Shown: piece by piece, positions 1 through 8,195 of the stretch
Layout: each line of letters starts with the position of its first letter
Position numbering within the stretch: position 1 is the stretch's first letter
Assembly (NCBI GenBank): GCA_003162635.1
Contig: PMNE01000049.1
Coordinates: 32,262 to 67,803, forward strand
Direction: 5' to 3'
From: Ignavibacteriota bacterium
Lineage (GTDB): Bacteria; Bacteroidota; Ignavibacteria; UBA10030; UBA6906
DNA length: 35,542 nucleotides
Notes under the pieces: generated by a model
The model's database searches: none
Seen by the model: the letters and a program-made list of their open reading frames with translations, nothing else
Told to the model about the DNA's origin: nothing
Position numbers and translations under genes: made by a program

Positions 1-1194
1 TTAGACCATGCCTACACGCTCCATGCGGAGGCATACAAGAAGATATTCACGCGATGCGGACTGCGTTTCTTTGTCGTCGGCGCATCGAGCGGGGCCATGG
101 GGGGAACCGGCTCGCAGGAGTTTATGATGGAGTCGGATGCTGGCGAAGATGTCATCGCCCTCTCTGCAGACGGCCGGTATGCGGCAAACGTGGAAGTTGC
201 GTCGTCCGACGTGCCGAAGGGCGTTCGGCACTCAGAGAACCCTCCCGTGGAAGAGATACACACGCCTGGCGTCAAGACGATCGATGAACTTGTGGCATTC
301 CTGAAGGTTGACGAAGCGCGGCTGGCGAAATCGGTGGTCTACTGGGGAGGCGAGAAGCCCATCCTGGTCCTGATGATGGGAAACGACGAGTTGAATGAGG
401 CGAAACTGGGTAGTGTTCTGGGATTGGATGTGCATCCGATGGAAGCAGAGCGTCTCCTTGCACTGACGGGGGCTGACGGCGGTTCTATTGGGCCTGTCGG
501 CTTGAAGGGATTCACGATTCTGGCGGATAAGCGGCTTGAGGGAGCCAACGGCCTTATCAGTGGCGCGAACCGTAACGACTATCATGTGAAGAACATCGAT
601 CTGAAACGCGATTGCGTGATTGACGGCTATCATGACCTCAGGACCGTGCGCGAAGGCGAGCAGGCGCCGAACGGCGGGGGCCCCTTGCGGATCGTGAAGG
701 GAATCGAGCTTGGCCATATCTTCAAACTCGGAACGAAGTATGCGGATGCCCTTCATGCGACCTTTCTCGACGAAAACGGGAAGGAAGCATCCATCATCAT
801 GGGGAGTTACGGGATAGGGATTGAACGCATCGTTGCGTGCCATATCGAGCAGAATCACGATGCGAATGGGATCATCTGGGACAAGGCCCTCGCTCCTTTT
901 GATCTGCATGTGATCGGCGTCGCCATGAAGAGCCAGGCGGTGGCGGATGCCGCGGAATCGATCTATGAGGAACTGCAGGCGGATGGATTCGATGTTCTGT
1001 TCGACGATCGAAAGGACATCAGCCCCGGATTCAAGTTCAAGGATGCCGATCTCCTCGGGATGCCCTTGCAGGTGATCATCGGGGAGAAGAACCTCGCTGC
1101 CGGAAAGATCGAAATAAAGAACAGGCGAAGCGGTGAAAGAACGCTTGTGGACAGAGGAAACCTGGCAGCGACGATTCGATCATTCCTTTCGTGA
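1..1194 (+). CDS. proS: Prolyl-tRNA synthetase, C-terminal part (5' truncated by window)
   Basis: Class II aminoacyl-tRNA synthetase that charges tRNA-Pro in the cytoplasm. The open frame runs from base 1 with no start, so about 397 C-terminal residues are present of a family usually near 570. Reading order: the end of the catalytic core (GTGSQEF), a YbaK-like editing insertion from about residue 87 (HTPGVKT) to about 220, which hydrolyses Ala-tRNA-Pro in this family, then class II motif 3 region (MGSYGIGIERIV) and the anticodon-binding domain (DDRKDISPGFKFKDADLLG). The insertion marks the bacterial-type rather than the archaeal/eukaryotic-type enzyme. The stop TGA (1192-1194) abuts the following aldehyde dehydrogenase gene, suggesting co-transcription. 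Confidence 0.97.
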   Translation, partial: LDHAYTLHAEAYKKIFTRCGLRFFVVGASSGAMGGTGSQEFMMESDAGEDVIALSADGRYAANVEVASSDVPKGVRHSENPPVEEIHTPGVKTIDELVAFLKVDEARLAKSVVYWGGEKPILVLMMGNDELNEAKLGSVLGLDVHPMEAERLLALTGADGGSIGPVGLKGFTILADKRLEGANGLISGANRNDYHVKNIDLKRDCVIDGYHDLRTVREGEQAPNGGGPLRIVKGIELGHIFKLGTKYADALHATFLDENGKEASIIMGSYGIGIERIVACHIEQNHDANGIIWDKALAPFDLHVIGVAMKSQAVADAAESIYEELQADGFDVLFDDRKDISPGFKFKDADLLGMPLQVIIGEKNLAAGKIEIKNRRSGERTLVDRGNLAATIRSFLS

Positions 1195-1205
1195 TGGGTG
1201 GCGCC

Positions 1206-2627
1206 ATGAAAGCGGTGAAGTTTCTTGTCAATGGTGAATGGAGAAGTTCAGGAGTCAAACGTCGGGTGTTCAATCCGTACCGGACTGAAGCGGTCGCCGA
1301 GGTCTGCCAGGCATCGTCGGACGATATCGACGATGCGATCGGTGCGGCCGCGGAGGCGTTCGATGTGACCCGGCGGCTTTCCTCGGGGGAGCGCGCAGCT
1401 CTCCTGGATTCGGTTGCAGAGAGCATTGACAAGAAGAAGGCGGAGTTCGCCCGCATGATAACCGAGGAGACCGGGAAACCAATTTCGTTTTCACGAGCGG
1501 AGGTGGAACGGTCCACGTTCGTCTTCCGGACCGCCGCCGAAGAGGCGAAGAGGATGTACGGGGAGGTCATCCCGCTTGATCTTCTTCCTCAAGGGGGGGA
1601 CAGGAGCGCACTGGTGCGCCGCTTCCCGCTTGGGGTGGTTGCGGGAATTACGCCGTTCAACTTTCCGCTGAACCTCGTGGCCCATAAAGTCGCTCCCGCA
1701 ATGGCGACAGGGAATACCGTTGTGCTGAAGCCGTCATCGAAAGCGCCGCAGACGGCGCTCCTGCTTGGGGAGATTCTGTGCTCGTGCGGCATCGCTCCCG
1801 GTGCTGTCAATATGGTTATATGTGAGGGAAGTGAAGCGGAACAACTCATTACGGATAAACGAATTAAGCTTGTCAGTTTCACGGGAAGTCCGGTGGTTGG
1901 ATGGGGGATAAAGGTCCGAGCCGGACGCAAGAAGGTTTGCCTGGAACTTGGGGGAAACGCGGCGGTTATTGTTGCACCAGATGCCAATCTGGATGAGGCG
2001 CGGCAGAAGATCCTTCAAGGGGCATTTGGGAACGCCGGGCAGTCATGTATCTCGGTGCAAAGGATCTTTCTTCACGAGAGCATCGCAGACGCGTTTATTG
2101 CGAAATTTGTCAAGATGACCACGTCGCTGGCAGTCGGCGATCCGATGGATGATCGCACCGTGGTGGGGCCGATGATAGACGAGCAGGCCGCAAAGAGGAT
2201 CGAATCCTGGATCGCGGAGGCGCTCGACGGCGGGGCAGAGCTCCTCTGTGGGGGGAAAAGAAAGGGCTCTTTCTTCGAGCCGACGGTTCTGACGGGGGTG
2301 CAGCCAACCATGAAGGTGAGCTGCCAGGAAGCATTCGCGCCGGTGGTGACCATTGATCGATACACCGATTTCAAGGAAGCTGTGGCGTCGGTCAATGCAT
2401 CGAGCTTCGGACTCCAGGCTGGCGTTTTCACCAACAGCGCTTCCGACATATTCACTGCGTACAGGGAGCTTGAGGTTGGAGGAGTGATCATCAACGATTC
2501 CTCGGCCTTTCGCGTGGACCACATGCCGTACGGAGGGATCAAGGAATCAGGACTTGGGCGCGAAGGTGTCCGCTTTGCCATGGAGGAGATGACGGAGCAG
2601 AAACTGCTCTCCATAAACTTCTCATGA
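1206..2627 (+). CDS. NAD(P)-dependent aldehyde dehydrogenase family protein
   Basis: Oxidises an aldehyde to the acid with NAD(P)+. With the ATG at 1206 the protein is 473 aa, normal for the family, and begins MKAVKFLVNGEWR, a typical ALDH start; in-frame ATG 1194 and GTG 1191 are alternatives that would overlap the proS stop. Visible motifs are the cofactor-fold segment GITPFNFPLN, the general base Glu247 in LELGGN, and the catalytic Cys281 in GNAGQSCISVQR. The C-terminal YGGIKESGLGREG is also typical. The overall look is closest to the lactaldehyde/succinate-semialdehyde/GapN side of the superfamily, but the substrate cannot be told from sequence. It lies 11 bases after proS and may be translated from the same message. 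Confidence 0.93.
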   Translation: MKAVKFLVNGEWRSSGVKRRVFNPYRTEAVAEVCQASSDDIDDAIGAAAEAFDVTRRLSSGERAALLDSVAESIDKKKAEFARMITEETGKPISFSRAEVERSTFVFRTAAEEAKRMYGEVIPLDLLPQGGDRSALVRRFPLGVVAGITPFNFPLNLVAHKVAPAMATGNTVVLKPSSKAPQTALLLGEILCSCGIAPGAVNMVICEGSEAEQLITDKRIKLVSFTGSPVVGWGIKVRAGRKKVCLELGGNAAVIVAPDANLDEARQKILQGAFGNAGQSCISVQRIFLHESIADAFIAKFVKMTTSLAVGDPMDDRTVVGPMIDEQAAKRIESWIAEALDGGAELLCGGKRKGSFFEPTVLTGVQPTMKVSCQEAFAPVVTIDRYTDFKEAVASVNASSFGLQAGVFTNSASDIFTAYRELEVGGVIINDSSAFRVDHMPYGGIKESGLGREGVRFAMEEMTEQKLLSINFS

Positions 2628-2754
2628 ACGGGAAGCTCTTTCGTCGTGCATGACAAGGTTATACCCCTGTTGGGGTGAAGAAACGACTCTGCAGTCCTGC
2701 CGTTTTTCTGCGTGCTGCAGGCAAAAGTTGTGAATAAGTTGTCCGTCCCGCCTC

Positions 2755-2783
2755 TTGCTTTTCGGCTCCTGCTTCTCTACAAT
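2755..2783 (+). promoter_or_regulatory. Candidate sigma-70 promoter for dnaE
   Basis: TTGCTT (2755-2760), a 17-base spacer, then TACAAT (2778-2783). The -10 matches TATAAT at five of six positions and the -35 at three of six. The predicted start of transcription is about 15-20 bases upstream of the dnaE ATG. It sits in the 179-base gap after the aldehyde dehydrogenase gene, which also holds a weak hairpin (ACCCC/GGGGT, 2663-2676). This is pattern matching only. Confidence 0.4.
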
Positions 2784-2806
2784 TCGGCGTCTTTCAACAG
2801 AAGGCA

Positions 2807-5800
2807 ATGACTCAATTCGTCCATCTTCACAATCATTCTCACTACAGTCTGCTTGACGCCGCGTGCCGCGTTGAGGATCTGGTCCATGCCGCGGTGGAGA
2901 ACAATATGCCGGCGGTCGCGCTGACCGACCACGGCGTGATGTTCGGCGCCATTGAGTTCTACAAGAAGGCGAAGAAAGCCGGGGTGAAGCCGATCATCGG
3001 TATGGAAGCGTATATCGTGACAAAAGGGGACCGGAGAGAGAAGTCGCGCCAGGAGACGGAGTCCGGGGGGAAGCGGGGGGCGTACCATCACCTTGTTTTG
3101 CTCGCCAAAGATGCCACCGGCTTCCGGAATCTTCAGAAGCTGTGCACCATTGCGCATTTGGAGGGTTTTTACTACAAGCCGCGGATCGACACGGAGGTCT
3201 TACGGCAGTACAGGGACGGATTGATCGCTCTTTCTGCCTGCGCAGGAGGCGTGGTGTCCGCTCACCTGGCTTCCGGGAACGATGCGGAGGCGTATGCTGC
3301 CGCGCAGATTTACAAGGAGATTTTTGGCGAAGATTTCTATATCGAGATCCAGAATCACGGGATCGACCGGGAGAAGACGATTCGGGAGAAAGCCCCTGCC
3401 TTGGCAAAGGAGCTCGGCCTCAAGCTCATCTGCACCAATGATGTGCACTACCTCAAGCGTGAACACGCGCTCGCCCATAATATCATGCTGTTCATCCCGG
3501 ATGCCAGTTCAAGCAGCACGTCCGAGTACACACAGTTGCGCTATCAAACCGATCAGGCATACTTCAAGTCGACTGCTGAAATGGTCGAGCTGTTCAAGGA
3601 TTACCCGGAGGCAATTGAATCTACGCTTGAAGTGGCGGAGAAGTGCAATCTCGTGCTTGAACTTGGGGCCAACCATATGCCCAGGTTCCCCATCCCGGCG
3701 GAATCCGGATCCGTCACTCTGGACGAGTATTTCGTGTCGCTGGCGAGGAAGGGCTTTGCACGGCGCTATCCCGCCGCGGACGAAGCGCTCCAGGCACGGT
3801 TGCAGCATGAACTTGACGTTATCACGCGGATGGGGTATTCCGGGTACTTCCTGATCGTCCAGGACTTCATCCACGCTGCCCGCGAGATGGGCGTGTGTGT
3901 CGGTCCGGGAAGAGGAAGTGCTGCGGGAAGTGTGGTCTCTTATTCCCTTGAAATCACAAACGTTGACCCGATCAAGTACAATCTTCTCTTTGAGCGGTTC
4001 TTGAACCCCGATCGTGTCAGCATGCCTGATATCGACGTCGATTTTGCTGATAACAAGCGGGACCTCGTCATCAAATATGTCCGCGAGAAGTACGGTGAGG
4101 ATTCGGTATCGCAGATCATCACGTTCGGAACTCTTTCGTCACGCGCGGTCCTGAAGGATGTCGGCCGGGTTTTGGGGATCCCCCTGGCAATCGTGGAGTC
4201 CATCACGAAGCAGATTCCGGTGGAACAGGGGAAGGTCCGCCCTCTCGCGGAGGCGCTAGAGACGATTCCTGACCTGAGATGGGTGAAGGACAGCACCGAC
4301 CCGAAGATTCAGACGCTTGTCAGCGCCTCGCTTGTTCTGGAGGGGATGAACCGAAACGCCGGGATGCATGCGGCGGGCGTGGTGATCGCGCCGGGGAACA
4401 TCAGCGACTACGTTCCCCTGTACAAAACGCCGAACACCGAGGTCATGACGCAGTACAGCATGAAGGACCTTGAAGCGGCGGGATTGCTCAAGATGGACTT
4501 CCTTGGCCTGCGGACCCTCTCCGTGATGGAAAACTGCCTCCGGATGATCAGGGAAAACCACGGCGTGTCACTCGATCTGGATGCCCTGCCGGAAGACGAC
4601 GCGAAAGCATTCGACCTGTTTGCCCGCGGGGACACGGTCGCCCTCTTCCAGTTTGAATCGTCCGGGATGCAGGACTGGCTGCGAAAGCTCAAGCCGACGT
4701 GCATTTCCGATCTTGTGGCGATGAACGCCCTGTACCGCCCCGGACCAATGGAAATGATCGGCGATTTTATCGCGCGCAAGCACGGCACGCAGAAGATCAC
4801 CTACCTTGATCCGAAACTTGAACCCGTTTTGCGCGAGACGTACGGCGTGATCGTCTACCAGGAGCAGGTGATGAAGATCGGGAGCGACATCGCCGGCTTC
4901 ACACTGGCGAAGGCCGACCTGATGAGGCGGGCGATGGGAAAGAAGGACAAGAACCTCATGGCCGCCCTGAAGAAGGAGTTCACGGATGGGGCCGCTGCTC
5001 TGGGGACGCCGAAGAAGATCGCGGGTGAGATCTTCGACCTGATCGAAAAATTCGCTTCCTACGGCTTCAACAAGTCGCACAGCGTTGCCTATACGGTCAT
5101 CGCATATCAGACTGCCTATCTGAAAGCCCACTATGCTGCGGAGTTCATGGCAGCGACGCTCTCGTCGGAAATCGGGAGTACGGAGAAGATCGTCAAGCTC
5201 ATCGAAGATTGCCGGAAGATGGGGATCGACGTGCTGCCGCCGGATGTGAACGAAAGCAGTAACGATTTCAGCGTCATCGCCGGAAGGATCCGGTTCGGAT
5301 TATGCGCGATCAAGAACGTGGGGGAGAGCGCGATTGAGACAGTTCTGCGCGCCCGCGGCGAGGGGGGAAGATTCCTCAACATCTTCGACTTCTGCAGCCG
5401 CGTCGATCTCCGCCTCGTGAACAAGAAATGCCTCGAAAGCCTGGTGCAGGCCGGTGCTTTCGATTCCATGGGAGCGCATCGGGCCGCATACATGGACAAC
5501 GTAGAACGGGCGGCATCGTTCGCGCAGTCCGTCCAGGCGAGCGCGCAGGAAGGACAGTCGAGTCTGTTTGAATCGAACGGCCCGGCGGCGCAGGCGGTCT
5601 ACCCGGCCATGAACGAGATATCCCCCTGGATCGATGCAGAAAAGCTTGCCCGGGAGAAGTCGGTCCTGGGGTTCTTTGTTTCCGGGCATCCCCTGATGAA
5701 ATTCAAGAGAGAGATCGAAGAGTTTGCCACAGTGAGCATGGGCGATCCCTCCTCGGTTCATGGAAGCGCGAGTGTGAGGGCATGCGGAATCGTTGTGTCC

Positions 5801-6265
5801 GTGAAGAAGAAGATCGACAAGCGGAACAACACGATGGCATTCCTCTCCCTTGAGGATTTTACCGGCCGGGGCGAGTGCATTGTGTTTGCCGATACCTACG
5901 CCAAGTTCCAGTCTCTGCTGCAACCCGATGAGATGATCATGGTCATCGGAAAAGGGGAAGTCAACGGGGACGTGCTGAAGATCCTCGTCAATGAGGTTGT
6001 CCCCCTGGAGAAGGTGCGGGAAAAGTTCACGAAGAGCGTCACCCTGTCGATTACCCTGGGGAAAGTGGAGGAAAACACCGTCAGCCGTCTCCGGGAGATA
6101 TTTGAGGAACATAAGGGCTCATGTCCTTGTTATATCAATGTCCGGGACGCCGATGCAGTCCTGCGTTTCCACACCCGGCGCTATGCGATTGAGCCATCGA
6201 AGAGCTTCCTGGAGGATGTCCAAAAGGCGCTCGGGCCGGAATGCGTGCATTTCAACAGTCAGTAG
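2807..6265 (+). CDS. dnaE: DNA polymerase III subunit alpha
   Basis: Replicative DNA polymerase, 1152 aa, the usual length for DnaE (type 1). An AGAAGG ribosome site lies just before ATG 2807. The N-terminal PHP domain (about 1-280) keeps the expected metal ligands: His8 and His10 (HNH), Asp17, His42 (LTDHG), Glu67 (GMEAY), His94/95, Cys145, and Asp212/His214 (NDVHYL). The polymerase core has GPGRGSAAGS near 367 and the catalytic aspartates in PDIDVDF (Asp408, 410, 412). A beta-clamp binding motif QSSLF lies at 917-921, and the C-terminal OB-fold follows from about 975. Because the PHP site looks complete, unlike E. coli DnaE, built-in 3'-5' proofreading is possible; that is inference from the family. 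Confidence 0.98.
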   Translation: MTQFVHLHNHSHYSLLDAACRVEDLVHAAVENNMPAVALTDHGVMFGAIEFYKKAKKAGVKPIIGMEAYIVTKGDRREKSRQETESGGKRGAYHHLVLLAKDATGFRNLQKLCTIAHLEGFYYKPRIDTEVLRQYRDGLIALSACAGGVVSAHLASGNDAEAYAAAQIYKEIFGEDFYIEIQNHGIDREKTIREKAPALAKELGLKLICTNDVHYLKREHALAHNIMLFIPDASSSSTSEYTQLRYQTDQAYFKSTAEMVELFKDYPEAIESTLEVAEKCNLVLELGANHMPRFPIPAESGSVTLDEYFVSLARKGFARRYPAADEALQARLQHELDVITRMGYSGYFLIVQDFIHAAREMGVCVGPGRGSAAGSVVSYSLEITNVDPIKYNLLFERFLNPDRVSMPDIDVDFADNKRDLVIKYVREKYGEDSVSQIITFGTLSSRAVLKDVGRVLGIPLAIVESITKQIPVEQGKVRPLAEALETIPDLRWVKDSTDPKIQTLVSASLVLEGMNRNAGMHAAGVVIAPGNISDYVPLYKTPNTEVMTQYSMKDLEAAGLLKMDFLGLRTLSVMENCLRMIRENHGVSLDLDALPEDDAKAFDLFARGDTVALFQFESSGMQDWLRKLKPTCISDLVAMNALYRPGPMEMIGDFIARKHGTQKITYLDPKLEPVLRETYGVIVYQEQVMKIGSDIAGFTLAKADLMRRAMGKKDKNLMAALKKEFTDGAAALGTPKKIAGEIFDLIEKFASYGFNKSHSVAYTVIAYQTAYLKAHYAAEFMAATLSSEIGSTEKIVKLIEDCRKMGIDVLPPDVNESSNDFSVIAGRIRFGLCAIKNVGESAIETVLRARGEGGRFLNIFDFCSRVDLRLVNKKCLESLVQAGAFDSMGAHRAAYMDNVERAASFAQSVQASAQEGQSSLFESNGPAAQAVYPAMNEISPWIDAEKLAREKSVLGFFVSGHPLMKFKREIEEFATVSMGDPSSVHGSASVRACGIVVSVKKKIDKRNNTMAFLSLEDFTGRGECIVFADTYAKFQSLLQPDEMIMVIGKGEVNGDVLKILVNEVVPLEKVREKFTKSVTLSITLGKVEENTVSRLREIFEEHKGSCPCYINVRDADAVLRFHTRRYAIEPSKSFLEDVQKALGPECVHFNSQ

Positions 6266-6293
6266 AGAAGGTCCGTTTCCAATCACAGCAAAC

Positions 6294-6310
6294 CGCACCA
6301 GCACGGTGCG
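6294..6310 (+). other. Short hairpin ahead of trxA
   Basis: CGCACC (6294-6299) pairs with GGTGCG (6305-6310) around a five-base loop, in the 64-base gap between dnaE and trxA and just upstream of the trxA ribosome site (AAGGAG, about 6318-6323). There is no T-run, so it does not look like an intrinsic terminator. It could be chance. Confidence 0.25.
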
Positions 6311-6329
6311 TCTTCCGTAAGGAGCAAGC

Positions 6330-6656
6330 ATGAAACCTATTGAGTTCACAGATGCTAATTTCAAGAGCGAAGTCCTGGAATCGGCCGTTCCTGTTCTGGT
6401 CGATTTCTGGGCCGTGTGGTGTGGTCCGTGCAAGATGGTCGCGCCTGTCGTGGAGGAGATCGCGGCGGAATTCGACGGAAAACTCAAAGTGGGGAAGATC
6501 GATGTCGACCAAAATCCGGAGACGTCGATGCAGTTTGGGATCCGGAGCATCCCGACGATCATGATCTTTCGGGGGGGGAAAGTCGTGGAGCAGATTATCG
6601 GCGCAGTTCCCAAGAAGAATCTGCTCGAGAAGCTCAGCGCGCACGTTGCCGCCTGA
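6330..6656 (+). CDS. trxA: Thioredoxin
   Basis: Small cytoplasmic dithiol-disulfide oxidoreductase, 108 aa, the standard thioredoxin length. The active site WCGPCK is at residues 30-35 (Cys31, Cys34), followed by the canonical KIDVDQNPE stretch and the cis-proline loop RSIPT before MIFRGGK. It has no signal peptide, so it acts in the cytoplasm, for example as electron donor to ribonucleotide reductase and peroxiredoxins. A good ribosome site AAGGAG sits seven bases before ATG 6330. It follows dnaE by 64 bases and is closed by a long hairpin at 6677-6710. Confidence 0.97.
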   Translation: MKPIEFTDANFKSEVLESAVPVLVDFWAVWCGPCKMVAPVVEEIAAEFDGKLKVGKIDVDQNPETSMQFGIRSIPTIMIFRGGKVVEQIIGAVPKKNLLEKLSAHVAA

Positions 6657-6676
6657 ATCCGGGCGGGGATGGAGTC

Positions 6677-6717
6677 AACGACCCGATCAGCGAGTGCTGG
6701 TTGGGTCGTTCCGTTTT
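6677..6717 (+). terminator. Intrinsic terminator of trxA
   Basis: Bases 6677-6691 pair with 6696-6710 to give a 15-bp stem closed by the tetraloop GAGT, followed by TTTT at 6714-6717. Two of the pairs (6685/6702 and 6687/6700) are G-U on the + strand, but would be C/A mismatches on the - strand. The stem is therefore better in trxA mRNA than in the convergent acyltransferase mRNA. The U-tract is short. Confidence 0.65.
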
Positions 6718-6733
6718 CGCGGCAACCGCAGGT

Positions 6734-7516
6734 TTACGCGGAGGAGCGGTCGGAAGAGTCTCGCAGCGGCACGCCGCCTGTGCGCACCGCATGCCACTCA
6801 TCCAATTGGGCCTGGATCATGTTTCGGACCTGCTCGCGAAGGCGGGGCGCATCCGCGGCGGTCATACCGCTCGTCGGGGCAGCGGGGAGGACGCGGACGT
6901 TGATGTCCACCGGCGGCCCGAATTTCCACGTGTTCCGGGGGAGGCAGGGACTGGATCCGTCAATCACGACGGGAAGGACGGACACGCCTGCCGTGATGGC
7001 AAGGTGAAAGGCGCCGTCATGAAATCGGCCGAGCGTCGTATCCCTGGAACGGGTTCCCTCCGGGAAGAACATGACTGAGCATTTCCGCCGCAAGGTCCTG
7101 TGAGCCGCCAGAAGCATCGCCGCACCGCTGCGGGGATCCGAACGATCAACCGCAATATCCCCCGCAAGGCGCATCATCCAACCGACGAAAGGAACCCGGA
7201 AGAGCTCCTCCTTCGCAACCCATTTCATTTCCCATGGCAGGTGGGAGAGGAGGGGGATGTCGGCGAGCGATTGATGGTTGCTGACAACCACGTAGGGGGC
7301 ATGGGGATCCCCGGCCAGCGAACTATCAACATGGATCCGCCATGCCGGATTCACTTTGGTCATGGCCACCCCGAGATTGCGGAAGAGTCGGCCGGTGGCA
7401 TAGCGCACGGGATCCCGGTCGAACAAGCGGCGCAGCGCGACGAGGGGGCACCACGCAATCACAAGAGCGGCGATGGCGGTCCATATGGCGGCGGAGCGTA
7501 TGGCGGGGATGAGCAT
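6734..7516 (-). CDS. plsC: 1-acyl-sn-glycerol-3-phosphate acyltransferase (PlsC-like)
   Basis: Transfers an acyl chain to lysophosphatidic acid to make phosphatidic acid at the inner membrane. The protein has 260 aa with a hydrophobic N-terminal segment (about residues 9-28) that probably anchors it. Family motifs are present in order: NHQSLAD with the catalytic His81 and Asp86, a motif-II-like stretch near WMMRLAGDIAVDR, FPEGTRS at 151-157, and PVVIDGS near 183. It is a single gene on the - strand, convergent with trxA and divergent from the MarR cassette. Other glycerolipid or lyso-ornithine acyltransferases share these motifs, so the exact acceptor is uncertain. Confidence 0.9.
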   Translation of the reverse strand: MLIPAIRSAAIWTAIAALVIAWCPLVALRRLFDRDPVRYATGRLFRNLGVAMTKVNPAWRIHVDSSLAGDPHAPYVVVSNHQSLADIPLLSHLPWEMKWVAKEELFRVPFVGWMMRLAGDIAVDRSDPRSGAAMLLAAHRTLRRKCSVMFFPEGTRSRDTTLGRFHDGAFHLAITAGVSVLPVVIDGSSPCLPRNTWKFGPPVDINVRVLPAAPTSGMTAADAPRLREQVRNMIQAQLDEWHAVRTGGVPLRDSSDRSSA

Positions 7517-7587
7517 GGGAAAAGATACTGTTTTTCGCGCAGGGAACCAAGGAATGGAAGGATTGTGCCGTTCTCATGAGAAGGGGC

Positions 7588-7616
7588 TTGACAATACAGT
7601 TTGAATTATATATATT
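7588..7616 (+). promoter_or_regulatory. Strong sigma-70-type promoter of the marR-yceI-doxX cassette
   Basis: TTGACA (7588-7593), exactly 17 bases, then TATATT (7611-7616). This is the closest match to the housekeeping consensus in the window. The -10 element runs into the palindrome at 7615-7626, and the marR GTG follows about 30 bases after the likely transcription start. Confidence 0.75.
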
Positions 7617-7626
7617 CTAATTAGAA
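7615..7626. promoter_or_regulatory. 12-bp palindrome, probable MarR operator
   Basis: TTCTAATTAGAA is a perfect inverted repeat that overlaps the last bases of the -10 element and the probable transcription start of the marR gene. MarR-family dimers bind short palindromes in their own promoters, so autorepression by steric block is the simplest reading. Binding itself is inference. Confidence 0.6.
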
Positions 7627-7652
7627 CTATTTAAACTTAAACTGGTGACGAC

Positions 7653-8105
7653 GTGGCGCACTCCTACGGCAAGAAAGCTGACCTTGCCCTGTCGATGTCG
7701 GTAAAGCTTGCACGCGCAGCGGCGACGTTCGCGCAATGTACCCAGGAGGACATCCGTCGATACGGGTTGACGCTTCCCCAGTTCGGCGCGTTGGAATCGC
7801 TTGGCCATCTTGGCAGGATCACGCTGGGGGAATTGTCGAAGAAGCAGCTTACCAGCGGAGGAAATATCACCGTCGTAGTCGACAATCTTGAAAAGGAGGG
7901 CCTCGTCGAGCGGCAGCCATGTAAGGAGGATCGCAGGGTCATTTACGTGGCATTGACGGAAAAGGGGAAAGAGCTCTTCCAAAGGATATTTCCACAGCAC
8001 GCACGTTTTGTTGCGGACAAGGCCTCCATCCTCACAAGGAACGAGCAAGCGGAACTAAGTCAGCTCTTGAAGAAACTCGGGACCGGCCTCTCAGCACATT
8101 CGTGA
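7653..8105 (+). CDS. MarR family transcriptional regulator
   Basis: Winged-helix DNA-binding repressor of 150 aa, usual for MarR. It starts at GTG 7653, since no ATG lies nearby in frame. The middle shows the helix-turn-helix (TLGELSKKQLTSGGNITVVVDNLEKEGLVER) and the wing with the conserved DRR (CKEDRRVIYVALTEKG). Two cysteines, in FAQCTQ and RQPCKE, could serve as redox sensors as in OhrR/MhqR-like members, but this cannot be decided here. It is the first gene of a cassette with yceI and doxX and has a palindromic site over its own promoter. The likely role is control of the two downstream envelope genes and itself. Confidence 0.93.
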   Translation: MAHSYGKKADLALSMSVKLARAAATFAQCTQEDIRRYGLTLPQFGALESLGHLGRITLGELSKKQLTSGGNITVVVDNLEKEGLVERQPCKEDRRVIYVALTEKGKELFQRIFPQHARFVADKASILTRNEQAELSQLLKKLGTGLSAHS

Positions 8106-8195
8106 CGAAGAGCGCCTCCCCCCCGGGGGAGCGGAAAACGGCAAGCGGATTTGCGAGTTCACAGATACTCATATCCATGCACAAGGAGAGACACT

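Noticed and set aside
6416-7078. Long + strand frame across trxA and the acyltransferase gene
   Set aside because: It is out of frame with trxA and antisense to a well-supported acyltransferase; it crosses the terminator hairpin.
8116-8131. C/G hairpin between marR and yceI as a terminator
   Set aside because: Only six pairs and no T-run; the cassette is probably read through.
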